A stretch of DNA of 64,000 bases from an uncultured Varibaculum sp. (GCF_902489465.1 NZ_CABTZZ010000008.1:1-64000), one strand, 5' to 3'; counted from the stretch's first letter, positions 35,030 to 45,377 are shown. Notes: generated from the letters alone by a model not told the origin. Numbers and translations are program-made.

Positions 35030-36465
35030 CAAACCAAAACTGGGCAGGCCGATCTATCTGCATTATCGGTTTGGGATCATCGGGCAGAGCCTGTTGTGAA
35101 GTGCTTTCTACCCTGGGCGCTAAAGTATCTGGGATTGATGGCCAAGAGGAAGCAGTTGCCGCCTGCGGTAAGGACTACCCGCATGCGCAGTTCTTCCAGG
35201 GACAGGGGGACAGCTGGGAAGATATTCTCGACCAGATCGATCCCTCCCTGCTGGTGGTTAGTCCCGGGGTGCCTCCGCGACATAGCGCGTTCGCTTGGGC
35301 GCAAAAACACCAGGTAGAACTGTGGGGAGAGGTAGAACTAGCTTGGCAGATCCAAAAAACCGCTACTTCCCGCCCGGATACCCCGTGGCTTGCAATTACC
35401 GGTACCAACGGGAAAACCACCACGGTTTCGATGACCCAGTCGATTTTGCAGGCTGCCGGTTATCAGGCACTAGCGGTCGGAAACGTAGGTTCCCCGGTAG
35501 TGTTGGCAGCTGCCCAGGCTAAAGCCCAAGTGTTAGCGGTAGAGCTCTCCAGCTTCCAGCTTTACACCACTAAAACAGTATCGCCACTGGCTGCAGTCTG
35601 TTTAAATATTGATGCAGATCATCTGGATTGGCATGGGAGCGAAGCAGCATATGTTGCGGCAAAAGCTCGAGTCTATGAACGGGCTCAAAAAGCCGTCCTC
35701 TACAATCAGCAAGATTCCCGCACCTTAGATTTAGCATTAGCTGCCGAGGTCACCGCAGGCTGTCGGGCGATCGGTTTTACTACTGGTACCCCCGATATTT
35801 TTCAGTTGGGCATAGTAGAAAATATGCTGATCGATCGTGCCTATAGCGCAAATCCCTATAAAGAGGCAGTGGCACTTGTGGGGATGGGCGATTTTCACTA
35901 TTACCACGCCGAGCCGGGGATTACGGTGCTGCAAGATGCATTAGCTGCAGCAGGTCTCACCAGAGCCTTAGGGGTTGATCCCGAGGCCGTGCGTGACGGA
36001 ATCCGCAGCTTCATCCCGCAGGCGCATCGAAGAGCCATCGTAGGTCAGGCGGCGCAGGTCACTTGGATTGATGATTCCAAAGCCACCAACACCCATGCCG
36101 CGGCTGCTTCTTTGTCGGGAATGCCCCCTGCCTCAGTGGTTTGGATAGCTGGCGGGGATGCCAAGGGACAATCTTTTAATCAGTTAGTTACCGATATCGC
36201 TGCTACTTTACGTGGAGTAGTGCTTATCGGGGAAGATCGCTCCGCTTTGCGTCAGGCATTGGCACAGCACGCTCCTAATGTTCCAGTAGTCGAAGTTACC
36301 GCCCATGAAGACATGATGTTCTCGGTGGTAAACGAAGCAGTCGCACTTTCCCGGCCGGGAGACAAAGTTATTTTGGCGCCTGCCTGTGCCTCCTGGGACC
36401 AGTTCGCAAACTATTCGCAGCGTGGGGAGGCTTTCGCAAATGCCGTGTCCCGTTTGGAGGGATAG
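35026..36465 (+). CDS. murD: UDP-MurNAc-L-alanine:D-glutamate ligase MurD
   Basis: A 479-residue Mur ligase. The N-terminal dinucleotide-like fold begins ICIIGLGSSGRA. The ATP motif is AITGTNGKTTTVSM. The Mur-ligase His and Lys neighbourhoods (NIDADHLDWHGS, YVAAKARVY) are intact, as is WIDDSKATNTHAA in the C-terminal domain. I chose GTG at 35026, which overlaps the mraY stop (GTGA); an ATG at 35008 is in frame but buried in mraY. Confidence 0.94.
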   Translation: MTNQNWAGRSICIIGLGSSGRACCEVLSTLGAKVSGIDGQEEAVAACGKDYPHAQFFQGQGDSWEDILDQIDPSLLVVSPGVPPRHSAFAWAQKHQVELWGEVELAWQIQKTATSRPDTPWLAITGTNGKTTTVSMTQSILQAAGYQALAVGNVGSPVVLAAAQAKAQVLAVELSSFQLYTTKTVSPLAAVCLNIDADHLDWHGSEAAYVAAKARVYERAQKAVLYNQQDSRTLDLALAAEVTAGCRAIGFTTGTPDIFQLGIVENMLIDRAYSANPYKEAVALVGMGDFHYYHAEPGITVLQDALAAAGLTRALGVDPEAVRDGIRSFIPQAHRRAIVGQAAQVTWIDDSKATNTHAAAASLSGMPPASVVWIAGGDAKGQSFNQLVTDIAATLRGVVLIGEDRSALRQALAQHAPNVPVVEVTAHEDMMFSVVNEAVALSRPGDKVILAPACASWDQFANYSQRGEAFANAVSRLEG

Positions 36466-36467
36466 GG

Positions 36468-37814
36468 ATGGCGACGCGGACAAAAACTGCAGATCATATG
36501 CATCCTCGTGAGCCTAAGACCAAAAAATTTAGGGGAAGAATTCCGCGGATTGAAGTAAAGCGAGCAGAATCTTTCCGATCGGATAACCCAGAAGGCAAAC
36601 GCAAACTGCTTAACCTGTGGCGTTCTGTCACCCATACCCCTTTATTTAACTACCAAATGCTGTGGTTCTTGATCATCGCCTTAGCGGTGATCGGTTTAAT
36701 GATGCAGTTTTCTGCCTCGGTAATTCTGGAGCTTTCTGCCGGTACCAATCCCTATTGGGGAGTGGCGCGTCCCCTGCTGATTATGGCGGTGGGTTTTGCA
36801 GCCATGGTGTTCATATCACGGCTCCCCGCAGATATCTTTGAAAAAATAGCCTTACCGGTAATATTCCCACTGGCTATTGCCGCTCAGTTAGCGGTTTTTA
36901 CCTCGCTCGGCCGCGGTCAAGGCGGCAATCGCAACTGGGTTTATATTCCCGGTATCAACCAGGTATTACAGCCGTCCGAGTTCCTAAAAGTCGCATTTAT
37001 TTTACTGTTAGTTACGGTATTTGCTACCGGCAGATGCCGCATAGACTCCCTTGGAGACCTGTGCAAATGGGTAGGGCTGCCATTCATAATTATTGTGGCT
37101 ACGGTGATGGCAGGTCACGATATGGGAACCCTGCTGATTTTCGTTTCTATTTTGCTGTGCGTATTGCTAATCGCCGGGATTTCTCTGCGCTGGTTAGGGA
37201 TCGGGATAGGTCTGCTCTCCCTAGCCGCAGTCGGAGCGGTACTTAGTTCCGCTTCCCGCAGGGCTCGCGTGCTTTCTTTTTTACATCCCTCCCAGGCGAA
37301 TCCTACCGGTTCTGGTCTGCAGCCCCTGCGCGCAAAATGGGGATTGGGCACCGGGGGACTTACCGGGGTGGGACCGGGTGCCTCTCGCCAGAAATGGAAT
37401 TATTTACCGGAGGCTCATACTGACTTTATCTATGCAATTTTAGGTGAAGAATTCGGGCTTTTCGGTACCCTTTTAGTGCTGGTAATTTTCGGGCTGCTCG
37501 CCTGGGTACTGTGCCGGTTAATCATCAATGCTACCCACCAGACCACCCGCTTGTGTGCTGCAGGAACCCTGGGGTGGCTAGTGGTACAGGCGCTGATGAA
37601 TATCATGGTAGTGATTGGATTCCTACCGGTAGTAGGGGTGCCACTCCCGCTGGTGTCTTCGGGAGGTTCCACGGCGCTAGCCACCCTGATACAAATGGGG
37701 GTGCTGTTAAGTTATTTGCGAGCAGAACCAGGAGTAGCTGCAGCGGTAGCTCATCGGCCAAAATATTTGCGTACCAGTAGAGCCGTCAGATTGGAAAAAC
37801 GCGATGGAAAATAA
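36468..37814 (+). CDS. ftsW: Septal peptidoglycan polymerase FtsW (SEDS family)
   Basis: A 448-residue SEDS glycosyltransferase with about ten membrane spans after a basic cytoplasmic N-terminus of about 60 residues. Diagnostic motifs are GGNRNWVYIPG, LQPSEFLKVA, EAHTDFIYAILGEEFG and the C-terminal PLVSSGGST. It works with FtsI. The start ATG lies two nt after the murD stop with GGAGGG upstream. The gene overlaps murG by 11 nt. Confidence 0.94.
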   Translation: MATRTKTADHMHPREPKTKKFRGRIPRIEVKRAESFRSDNPEGKRKLLNLWRSVTHTPLFNYQMLWFLIIALAVIGLMMQFSASVILELSAGTNPYWGVARPLLIMAVGFAAMVFISRLPADIFEKIALPVIFPLAIAAQLAVFTSLGRGQGGNRNWVYIPGINQVLQPSEFLKVAFILLLVTVFATGRCRIDSLGDLCKWVGLPFIIIVATVMAGHDMGTLLIFVSILLCVLLIAGISLRWLGIGIGLLSLAAVGAVLSSASRRARVLSFLHPSQANPTGSGLQPLRAKWGLGTGGLTGVGPGASRQKWNYLPEAHTDFIYAILGEEFGLFGTLLVLVIFGLLAWVLCRLIINATHQTTRLCAAGTLGWLVVQALMNIMVVIGFLPVVGVPLPLVSSGGSTALATLIQMGVLLSYLRAEPGVAAAVAHRPKYLRTSRAVRLEKRDGK

Positions 37815-38925
37815 TAAATCGGTACTTTTAGCCGGAGGGGGAACCTCCGGTCATGTTAACCCGCTGCTGGCTGCGGCTCGCTGCCTGCGAGATCAAGGCT
37901 GGAAGGTCACGATTATTGGTACGAGGGAAGGCAAAGAGAGTGAGCTAGTGCCCGCTGCCGGCTTCGATTTGCACTATATTCCGCGGATTCCCTTGCCGCG
38001 ACGCCCCTCTTTACAGCTGTTCACCATCCCCACTCGGATGCGGGCGACGGTGCGGAAAATAGAGTCTCTGATCCGTCAGAAACAAGTGGGGGTAGTCATC
38101 GGGTTCGGGGGATATGTTTCCACTCCCGCTTATTTCGCGGCGCGGCGCGCGCAGGTTCCGCTGGTAATCCATGAACAAAATGCGCGTCCCGGTTTGGCTA
38201 ACCGGCTAGGAGCACGGTGGGCAAAAGCAGTTGCTTTAACTTTTCCCTCCACGAAACTTGAGGCGAAGAAGGGGCGAACCACCTGTATTGGTTTGCCACT
38301 GCGTCCCGAAATAGCGCAGTTAGCGCAAAAACGTCAGAATCCGCAAGAACAACAACGACAGCGGGAGGCGGCGCTTAAGTCCTTTAATCTGGATGCGCAG
38401 CTGCCAACTTTACTGGTTACCGGGGGGTCTTTGGGGGCGCTTTCCCTTAACGAAGCCCTGCAGGAGGCAGCGGTACAGCTACCGGAAAATATGCAGGTAA
38501 TTCACTTAACCGGTAAAGATAAAGATCAACCGGTACTGCGTGCTCTTCCCGAATCCTTAAAGTCGCGTTACCGGGTTATTGATTACCTGGTGGATATGGA
38601 AAGGGCGCTAGCTGCCGCCGACTTGGTGGTTTGCCGTTCAGGTGCCGGTACCGTAGCGGAGATGACCGCCTTAGCACTGCCGGCGGTCTATGTGCCCCTG
38701 CCGATCGGCAACGGCGAGCAGCGCCTTAACGCCGAAGACGCGGTAAAAAGTGGCGGTGCTCTGTTAGTTGATAATGCCCGCTTCAATGCAGATTTCGTTA
38801 CCACACAGGTAGTGCCTTTGCTCTTGTCATCGGAACGTTTGCAACAAATGTCGCGGGCACTGCCGGAAGAGGGAGTCGACGCCGCGAAGAAACTGGCGCA
38901 AATTGCTGAGGAAGTATGTCGATGA
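37804..38925 (+). CDS. murG: UDP-GlcNAc:lipid I GlcNAc transferase MurG
   Basis: A 373-residue GT28 enzyme. The N-terminal G-loop is AGGGTSGHVNPLL (about residues 10-22). The second G-loop is VTGGSLGALSLNE, and the sugar-nucleotide site is CRSGAGTVAEMTAL. It converts lipid I to lipid II at the inner face of the membrane. It overlaps ftsW and murC. Confidence 0.95.
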   Translation: MENNKSVLLAGGGTSGHVNPLLAAARCLRDQGWKVTIIGTREGKESELVPAAGFDLHYIPRIPLPRRPSLQLFTIPTRMRATVRKIESLIRQKQVGVVIGFGGYVSTPAYFAARRAQVPLVIHEQNARPGLANRLGARWAKAVALTFPSTKLEAKKGRTTCIGLPLRPEIAQLAQKRQNPQEQQRQREAALKSFNLDAQLPTLLVTGGSLGALSLNEALQEAAVQLPENMQVIHLTGKDKDQPVLRALPESLKSRYRVIDYLVDMERALAAADLVVCRSGAGTVAEMTALALPAVYVPLPIGNGEQRLNAEDAVKSGGALLVDNARFNADFVTTQVVPLLLSSERLQQMSRALPEEGVDAAKKLAQIAEEVCR

Positions 38926-40328
38926 GCGAGACAAAATATCATTTTATCGGGGTTGGGGGAGCTGGAATGTCAGTGGTCGCGCAGCTTTTTGTGGCACGCG
39001 GCTGGGAACTGACCGGTTCAGATCAAAACGAATCCGATAACTTAGACAAACTTCGTAATCTGGGAGTCAAATGTTGGGTGGGTACCCAGCCGGAGCTGAT
39101 TACTTCCGAGATGACTATTGTTTATTCCAGTGCGATTCGCCCTAGTAATCCCGAATTTGCTGCCGGTAAAGCTGCCGGTTGTAGGTTTATGCATCGATCC
39201 CAGGCGCTAGCGCTCGCGGCTGCTGACCGTAAGTTCGTGGCCGTGGCGGGGGCGCATGGTAAAACCACTACTTCTGGCATGTTGGCACAAACTCTTTCCC
39301 AACTTGGGGCAGATCCTTCTTTTGCTGTTGGAGGGATAGTCCGTCACTACCAAACGGGAGCCCATCTGGGTAAAGGAGAGTATTTTATTGCCGAAGCCGA
39401 TGAATCTGATGGTTCTTTCCTGAACTACCGCCCCCAGGTGGCGATTATTACCAATATCGAGCCCGATCACCTCGATAACTATGGATCGCCGGAAAAGTTT
39501 GCGGAGGCATTTTTTGATTTTAGTAACTGTATTAAACCAGGTGGAACCCTGATTGTTTGTACTGATGATCCCGGCTGTCGACATCTGGTTGAGCGCCGAG
39601 AATCCTCGCGAAGCGAATGCGCTGCGCCTGGGATCCGGATCCTCGGATACGGGTTAGAGGATCCCTCCCTCAACTTGGATGAGTTTTGCCTGATTAAACC
39701 GCTGGCGGAAGATCCCAGCTCAGTGTCTGCAAAGTTTATAGTGGCGGGGAAAACTAGTACTGTGCGCCTACCAATGCCGGGGCAACATAATTTATTAAAT
39801 GCGGCAGCAGTGTTCCTCGGAGCTCAAATTGCCGGTTTTTCTGCGCCAGAAATTGCACAGGCTTTAGGGGATTTCGAGGGAACCGCGCGCCGGTTTGAAA
39901 CCAAAGGTGAGGTTGAACGGATCCGGGTAATCGATGACTACGCTCATCACCCCACTGAGGTGGAAGCCCTCATGCACCAGGCGCGCGAGGCCGCCGGGGA
40001 AGGACGCGTTCTGGTGCTCTTTCAGCCGCACCTGTATTCGCGCACCCGCAATTTTGCTTCCCGCTTTGCCCAGGCGCTTGATATGGCTGATCAAGTAGTT
40101 GTGTGCGATATTTTCCGGGCACGGGAAGATCCGATCGCGGGGGTCACTTCCCGCTTAATCACAGACAAGATGCAGCACGGCTCCTACTTGGGGGATCGGG
40201 ATGAGGCGGCGCGCGTCCTCGCTAATACGGCTGAGCCCGGGGATTTGATCTTAACCGTGGGAGCGGGAGACGTGACCGCGGCCGGTGGGCTGGTTTTAGA
40301 GATTTTAGCCTCGAGGTTCGCGCAGTGA
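38922..40328 (+). CDS. murC: UDP-MurNAc:L-alanine ligase MurC
   Basis: A 468-residue Mur ligase, the first to add an amino acid. The N-terminal GVGGAGMSVVA, the ATP motif VAGAHGKTTTSGML and the C-terminal VIDDYAHHPTEV are all present. I chose ATG at 38922, which forms an ATGA overlap with the murG stop; an ATG two codons earlier (38916) is also possible. It overlaps ftsQ by 4 nt. Confidence 0.94.
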   Translation: MSETKYHFIGVGGAGMSVVAQLFVARGWELTGSDQNESDNLDKLRNLGVKCWVGTQPELITSEMTIVYSSAIRPSNPEFAAGKAAGCRFMHRSQALALAAADRKFVAVAGAHGKTTTSGMLAQTLSQLGADPSFAVGGIVRHYQTGAHLGKGEYFIAEADESDGSFLNYRPQVAIITNIEPDHLDNYGSPEKFAEAFFDFSNCIKPGGTLIVCTDDPGCRHLVERRESSRSECAAPGIRILGYGLEDPSLNLDEFCLIKPLAEDPSSVSAKFIVAGKTSTVRLPMPGQHNLLNAAAVFLGAQIAGFSAPEIAQALGDFEGTARRFETKGEVERIRVIDDYAHHPTEVEALMHQAREAAGEGRVLVLFQPHLYSRTRNFASRFAQALDMADQVVVCDIFRAREDPIAGVTSRLITDKMQHGSYLGDRDEAARVLANTAEPGDLILTVGAGDVTAAGGLVLEILASRFAQ

Positions 40329-41212
40329 CTTCCCGCAAATCTTCTTTTTCGCGCCGCTCTAAAGCCACCGAAGTATCAAAAAATACTCGGGTACGTACTA
40401 ATCGCCACCCGGCAAGCGCAGGAAAAAAAGCGGTGTCCCGCTCGCGTTCTTCGCAAGTGACTTTAGCTTCCAAAGATCGAGCAGTGGTATCCAGCGGGCT
40501 GGAGCAGCGGCGCGCAGAAATTGCGCAGATCAAGCGGCGCAAGCGACTGCGCCGGGGCGGTATCGGGGCGCTAATCGTGATAATCATAGTGGCCTTAGGC
40601 TACCTGTTCTGGTTTTCCCCGGTTTTTGCCTATGATCCGGGCAAAACGCGAGTTGTAGGTGCCAGCGAACAAGTTTCCGCGGGACAGGTCAAAGAAGAAC
40701 TGTCGACCTATGCGGGAAGACCTTTAATGCGGGTACCTACGGGTCAGGTGGGCGCAACGCTTAAAAAAGACAATCCGTGGATTAAACAGATAGAGGTTAA
40801 CCGGGAGTTTCCCCGGGGGATGGTGGTGTATTTGACGCTGCGAAAACCGGTGGCTAAAACCGCGCAGGGAGCAGTGGTTGATCTAGAAGGGAAAGTATTT
40901 CCAGCTAAGGGATTCGCTGTAGCCAATCTGGTGACGGTAGCTAGTTCTTGCCCCGCCAGCGATAATCGGGATTGTTTGAAATCGGCAGCCAGCGTGGTGG
41001 AATCATTGCCACCGGAAATCAAAAAGAAAACTAAACAGTCACAGGCGGTACGGCCAGAAAATATAGAGCTGCAATTGGTATCGGGGCAAAAGGTTATTTG
41101 GGGTGCCAGTAAAGATAATCAAAAGAAAGCACAGGTGCTGTCGGTGCTTATGCAACGCGGAGGCAGTGTCTATAACGTGACCGATTACGCTCACCCTACG
41201 ATAATCGGGTAA
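40325..41212 (+). CDS. ftsQ: Cell division protein FtsQ
   Basis: A 295-residue bitopic protein. The first 80 residues are basic and Ser-rich and would be cytoplasmic. One membrane span follows (GALIVIIIVALGYLFWF). The outside part begins with a POTRA domain (TRVVGASEQVSAGQV to LTLRKPVA) and continues with the FtsQ beta domain. It starts at GTG 40325 inside the murC stop. It is the last cluster gene here; no ftsZ follows. Confidence 0.9.
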   Translation: MTSRKSSFSRRSKATEVSKNTRVRTNRHPASAGKKAVSRSRSSQVTLASKDRAVVSSGLEQRRAEIAQIKRRKRLRRGGIGALIVIIIVALGYLFWFSPVFAYDPGKTRVVGASEQVSAGQVKEELSTYAGRPLMRVPTGQVGATLKKDNPWIKQIEVNREFPRGMVVYLTLRKPVAKTAQGAVVDLEGKVFPAKGFAVANLVTVASSCPASDNRDCLKSAASVVESLPPEIKKKTKQSQAVRPENIELQLVSGQKVIWGASKDNQKKAQVLSVLMQRGGSVYNVTDYAHPTIIG

Positions 41213-41355
41213 GGATTGCTGCGCAGTAACGGGAAAGCAAGTTCACCAGTGGTAAATAGAGTTTTTGCTACCGATTCTATGGTCTTAGCGTAAAAATCGG
41301 TCAGCGCCCACTATGGGGTAGGCTTTGAGGGAGAAATGAAGGGAGAAAATAGTCC

Positions 41356-44253
41356 ATGAGCAAGAGCGCTAGCGATATACCGGCATATCGATACACCGCC
41401 CAGATGGCAGGGCAAATCGAGGAAAAATGGCAAAAACACTGGTTAGACCACGGCACTTTCAATGCCGATAACCCAGTGGGTTCCCTAGCCGGTCCCCTGG
41501 CAGACAAGGATCCTTTCTTCGTAATGGATATGTTCCCTTATCCATCAGGCAAAGGCCTGCATGTGGGACACCCGCTAGGCTATATCTCCACCGATGTCAC
41601 GGGACGGTTCCAGCGGATGCAAGGGAAAAACGTCCTCTACACCATGGGGTATGACGCGTTTGGTTTGCCCGCGGAGCAGTACGCGGTAACTACCGGGCAA
41701 CATCCGCGCAAGACTACCCGCGAGAATATCGCGACTATGCATCGCCAGTTGGCGCGCATTGGGCTCTCCCATGATCAACGACGCTCTTTCGCTACTATTG
41801 ATCAGGATTATTACCGCTGGACACAGTGGATTTTCCTACAGATTTTCAACTCTTGGTACGACGTGGAGGCTACCCGCCCAGATGGAGGCAAAGGCGCGGC
41901 TCGTCCTATTAAAGAGCTAATTGAAAAGTTTGCCAGCGGGGAAAAACCGCTGCCGCGCGGTAAGCAATGGAAAGACCTCAGCGCCAAGCAGCGCGAGGAT
42001 ATCCTCGAGGATTACCGCCTGGCATACCTTTCTTACGCACCTGTTAACTGGTGTCCAGGTCTGGGGACGGTGTTAGCGGACGAGGAAGTAACCTCCGAGG
42101 GACGTTCTGAACGCGGTAACTTCCCAGTGTTCCGTTCACATCTGCGGCAATGGATGATGCGGATTACTGCCTATGGCGACCGTCTGATTCAAGATCTGGC
42201 CACTTTGGATTGGCCGGAAAAAGTGCGCACAATGCAGGAAAACTGGATTGGCCGCTCCCAAGGCGCGACGGTAACTTTCCAGGTAGATACGGAAAAACTG
42301 CAGGTCTATACCACCCGTCCCGATACCTTGTTTGGAGCCACCTTCATGGTGGTAGCTCCCGAGCACCCAATTCTTTCCGGTTTGGCACAAAGTGAACTTC
42401 CCACGGGCGCACTCCCAATTCCCGCCCAGTGGCCTGCAGATACTCGCAAGGCTTGGACGGGCGGATATGAAAATCCGCAGCAGGCAGTACGCGCCTACCA
42501 ACAACAGGCAGCTGCCCGCAGCGAGCGCGAACGCGGCGAAGATGCCCACGAGAAGACCGGGGTATTTACCGGTTTGTTTGCTACTAACCCGGTCAATAAT
42601 CGTCCGATTCCGATTTTCACCGCCGACTACGTGATGATGGGCTACGGTACTGGCGCGATTATGGCAGTTCCGGCTCATGATCAGCGTGACTGGGATTTTG
42701 CGAAGAAGTTTGACCTGGACATTATTTACACGATTACTCCCGCGCCAGATGCAGATAAAGATGCTGCTTGGATCGGGGATGGGGTGATCCAGAATTCGGC
42801 TAATGACCAGATTAGCCTTAACGGATTAGGTAAAACGGAAGCAATTAAGAAAATTACTTCCTGGCTAGAAACTGCCGGATTGGGGGAAGCTGCCACCACT
42901 TATCGGCTGCGTGATTGGCTATTCTCCCGTCAGCGCTACTGGGGAGAGCCTTTCCCTGTGGTTTATGACGAGGACGGCGTGGTGCACGCCCTTCCGGAAT
43001 CCATGCTGCCCCTGGACTTGCCGGAGGTAGATAATTTCTCTCCACGCACTTTTGCGCCTGACGATGCGGATTCGCAGCCGGAAGCTCCTCTGGGGCGCGC
43101 CACCGACTGGGTAAAAGTGGAACTGGATTTGGGGCAGGGCAAACAAACCTATTATCGGGACACTAACGTGATGCCTAACTGGGCGGGTTCTTGCTGCTAC
43201 GAGCTACGCTACCTCGATCCAGGGGAGAAGGATTTCCTGGCTAAGGCGGAAAATGAGCGTTACTGGATGGGACCGCGCGAGGGCGCATCCTCGGGAGGTA
43301 CCGATCTATATGTAGGCGGTGTAGAACACGCGGTTCTTCATCTGCTTTATGCGCGTTTTTGGCACAAAGTTCTTTACGATTTGGGTCATCTTTCTAGCAG
43401 TGAACCTTTCCATAAGCTGTTTAACCAAGGCTATATCCAGGCTTATGCCTATACAGACAAGCGGGGGGCGTACGTTCCCGCTGCCGAAGTAGCAGGTGAT
43501 GAAGCCAGTGGTTTCAGCTACGAGGGACAGCCGGTGAAACGCGAATACGGCAAGATGGGTAAATCCTTGAAGAATATCGTTACTCCCGACGATATTTGCG
43601 ACGAATACGGGGCGGACACTTTCCGGGTCTATGAAATGTCGATGGGGCCGCTGGATATGTCGCGGCCTTGGGAAACTCGGGCAGTGGTCGGTTCCCAGCG
43701 TTTCTTACAGCGACTATGGCGCAATGTGGTTGATGAGAACACTGGAGAGGTAACCGTTAGCGAGGACGCGCCCGATTTGGAAACCCAACGTGCCCTGGCC
43801 AAGGCGATTGCGGCGGTAACCGAAGACTACCGGGAAATGCGTCTTAACCTGGTGGTTTCGGATCTGATCGTGCTCAATAATCACTTGACTGGGCTGAAAG
43901 CGGTTCCTCGGGAAGCCGTAGAGGCATTGGTGCTAATGATTTCTCCGCTGGCTCCCCATATTGCCGAAGAACTTTGGAATCGGCTGGGGCACTCTTCCTC
44001 GTTGGCACGTGAACCTTTCCCGGTAGTAACCGATGAATCTCTACTGGTAGAAGAGGAAATCACGGCGGTGGTACAGATTAACGGCAAGGTGAAGTACCGC
44101 TTGCAAGTACCGCAATCTATATCAGGCGAGGAGCTAGAAAAACAGGCACTGGAAACCGAAGTGGTGCAGCGCACCCTTGCAGGAAGCGAACCTTTGAAGG
44201 TGATAGTGCGAGAACCAAAATTGGTGAACGTAGTAATAAGGAAAAAGAAATAA
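41356..44253 (+). CDS. leuS: Leucyl-tRNA synthetase
   Basis: A 965-residue class I synthetase, the long form usual in actinobacteria. The HIGH motif reads HVGH at residue 69, and KMSKS reads KMGKS at residue 733, as in related LeuRS. The editing domain shows TTRPDTLFGATFMV, and the zinc-like and leucine-specific insertions are intact. The C-terminal VQINGKVKYRLQVP block is complete. The start ATG lies 11 nt after a GGGAG-like site. No T-box leader is visible in the 143-nt gap before it. Confidence 0.95.
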   Translation: MSKSASDIPAYRYTAQMAGQIEEKWQKHWLDHGTFNADNPVGSLAGPLADKDPFFVMDMFPYPSGKGLHVGHPLGYISTDVTGRFQRMQGKNVLYTMGYDAFGLPAEQYAVTTGQHPRKTTRENIATMHRQLARIGLSHDQRRSFATIDQDYYRWTQWIFLQIFNSWYDVEATRPDGGKGAARPIKELIEKFASGEKPLPRGKQWKDLSAKQREDILEDYRLAYLSYAPVNWCPGLGTVLADEEVTSEGRSERGNFPVFRSHLRQWMMRITAYGDRLIQDLATLDWPEKVRTMQENWIGRSQGATVTFQVDTEKLQVYTTRPDTLFGATFMVVAPEHPILSGLAQSELPTGALPIPAQWPADTRKAWTGGYENPQQAVRAYQQQAAARSERERGEDAHEKTGVFTGLFATNPVNNRPIPIFTADYVMMGYGTGAIMAVPAHDQRDWDFAKKFDLDIIYTITPAPDADKDAAWIGDGVIQNSANDQISLNGLGKTEAIKKITSWLETAGLGEAATTYRLRDWLFSRQRYWGEPFPVVYDEDGVVHALPESMLPLDLPEVDNFSPRTFAPDDADSQPEAPLGRATDWVKVELDLGQGKQTYYRDTNVMPNWAGSCCYELRYLDPGEKDFLAKAENERYWMGPREGASSGGTDLYVGGVEHAVLHLLYARFWHKVLYDLGHLSSSEPFHKLFNQGYIQAYAYTDKRGAYVPAAEVAGDEASGFSYEGQPVKREYGKMGKSLKNIVTPDDICDEYGADTFRVYEMSMGPLDMSRPWETRAVVGSQRFLQRLWRNVVDENTGEVTVSEDAPDLETQRALAKAIAAVTEDYREMRLNLVVSDLIVLNNHLTGLKAVPREAVEALVLMISPLAPHIAEELWNRLGHSSSLAREPFPVVTDESLLVEEEITAVVQINGKVKYRLQVPQSISGEELEKQALETEVVQRTLAGSEPLKVIVREPKLVNVVIRKKK

Positions 44254-44346
44254 ATAGAAATAAGTGCCCTGAATAATCTGCGTGAGCTATAGACTAATAG
44301 GTAAGGGCTCTTTGGTATTACCTTGTTTTAATTTTAAGGAGCAAAC

Positions 44347-45354
44347 TTGAGTTTCGAAACCTGGACGCTGAAAGCGGGCGAAGACTCGGTATCAATCGCC
44401 AAAATCGGGGCAACTGTCCTGGATTGGCAGGTAGAAGACCATTTTCAAGACATTTCCGATTTTCCTTTGCCTCCCGATGGTGCTTACCCTCTAAAGCAGC
44501 GTAAGGTACACGTACTAGACGGGTATCGTGACGCGCAAGAGGCGCGGGAAATGAATGGTTTCCGGAATGCGGTTATGGCTCCTTGGTCAAATCGTTTACG
44601 TGATGGCAAATATAGTTTCCAAGGACGCGAGTATGATTTCGCAGGGAAAACCGTGGGCGGTTCGCTGGCGTTACATGGTTTGGTTGCAGATCAACCTTTT
44701 GAGTTAGTTGAGGCGGGGGAAGACTTCCTGCGAGCAAAGGTTCAAGTCCCAAAGCTCGAAGCCTATCCCTTTGAAGTGGAAGTGGAAGTTGCCTATCGGA
44801 TATGCGCTGATCCCCATCGACTCTCCCTAGATATAATGGCCAGAAATAATGGTGAGGCAGACGCGCCGATTACCTTGGGGTGGCATCCCTACCTGGTGTG
44901 TCAAGCAGGCAGCGCGGAAACTACTAAAATCACGGTGCCTTCCCAAGTTCGTATCCAAACTGATAAGAATCTGATTCCTAAACCGGGAATAAAAGGATTT
45001 TCCACCCAAGCTTATCCAGTTACTTTGGTGCACCGCCGCGACATTGACTGGGGAATGACTTCCCTAGTGGCTGAAGATGGGGTGGCTACCGCCTTAGTTG
45101 ACCATGTGGATGGTTCTCAAACTGCCGTAGAGTTGATTGGGGCTCGCCAGGGGCTGGGCTTAGGATCTTTCCAGATCTATACCGGTCAGGATTTGGCATA
45201 TCGGCGGGGCATCGCGGTAGCGGTAGAACCTCTGTTAGCGATGACGGATGCTTTTAACCGTCCAGAATGCGAAGGCGTAATTACGGTGGCACCGGGACAA
45301 GTGCAAGAGTTTCACGCTGCCCTGGAGCATCGCAGTCCCCTTAACCGGCAGTAG
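44347..45354 (+). CDS. galM: Aldose 1-epimerase (galactose mutarotase)
   Basis: A 335-residue mutarotase of the GalM superfamily. The catalytic His pair is in the LALHGLVADQPFE and LGWHPYLV segments, and the catalytic Glu is in VAVEPLLAMTDAFNRPE. It has no signal peptide and would act on imported sugar, equilibrating alpha and beta anomers of galactose or related sugars. The start is TTG at 44347, with AAGGAG 5 nt upstream. Its position before the glycosidase block fits intracellular use of the released galactose. Confidence 0.85.
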   Translation: MSFETWTLKAGEDSVSIAKIGATVLDWQVEDHFQDISDFPLPPDGAYPLKQRKVHVLDGYRDAQEAREMNGFRNAVMAPWSNRLRDGKYSFQGREYDFAGKTVGGSLALHGLVADQPFELVEAGEDFLRAKVQVPKLEAYPFEVEVEVAYRICADPHRLSLDIMARNNGEADAPITLGWHPYLVCQAGSAETTKITVPSQVRIQTDKNLIPKPGIKGFSTQAYPVTLVHRRDIDWGMTSLVAEDGVATALVDHVDGSQTAVELIGARQGLGLGSFQIYTGQDLAYRRGIAVAVEPLLAMTDAFNRPECEGVITVAPGQVQEFHAALEHRSPLNRQ

Positions 45355-45377
45355 ACTCTCACTTAAGTAGTTTTCTT

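Noticed and set aside
41213..41355. Possible T-box or leader peptide before leuS
   Set aside because: No T-box consensus, specifier-loop structure or Leu-codon-rich short frame is visible in the 143-nt gap.
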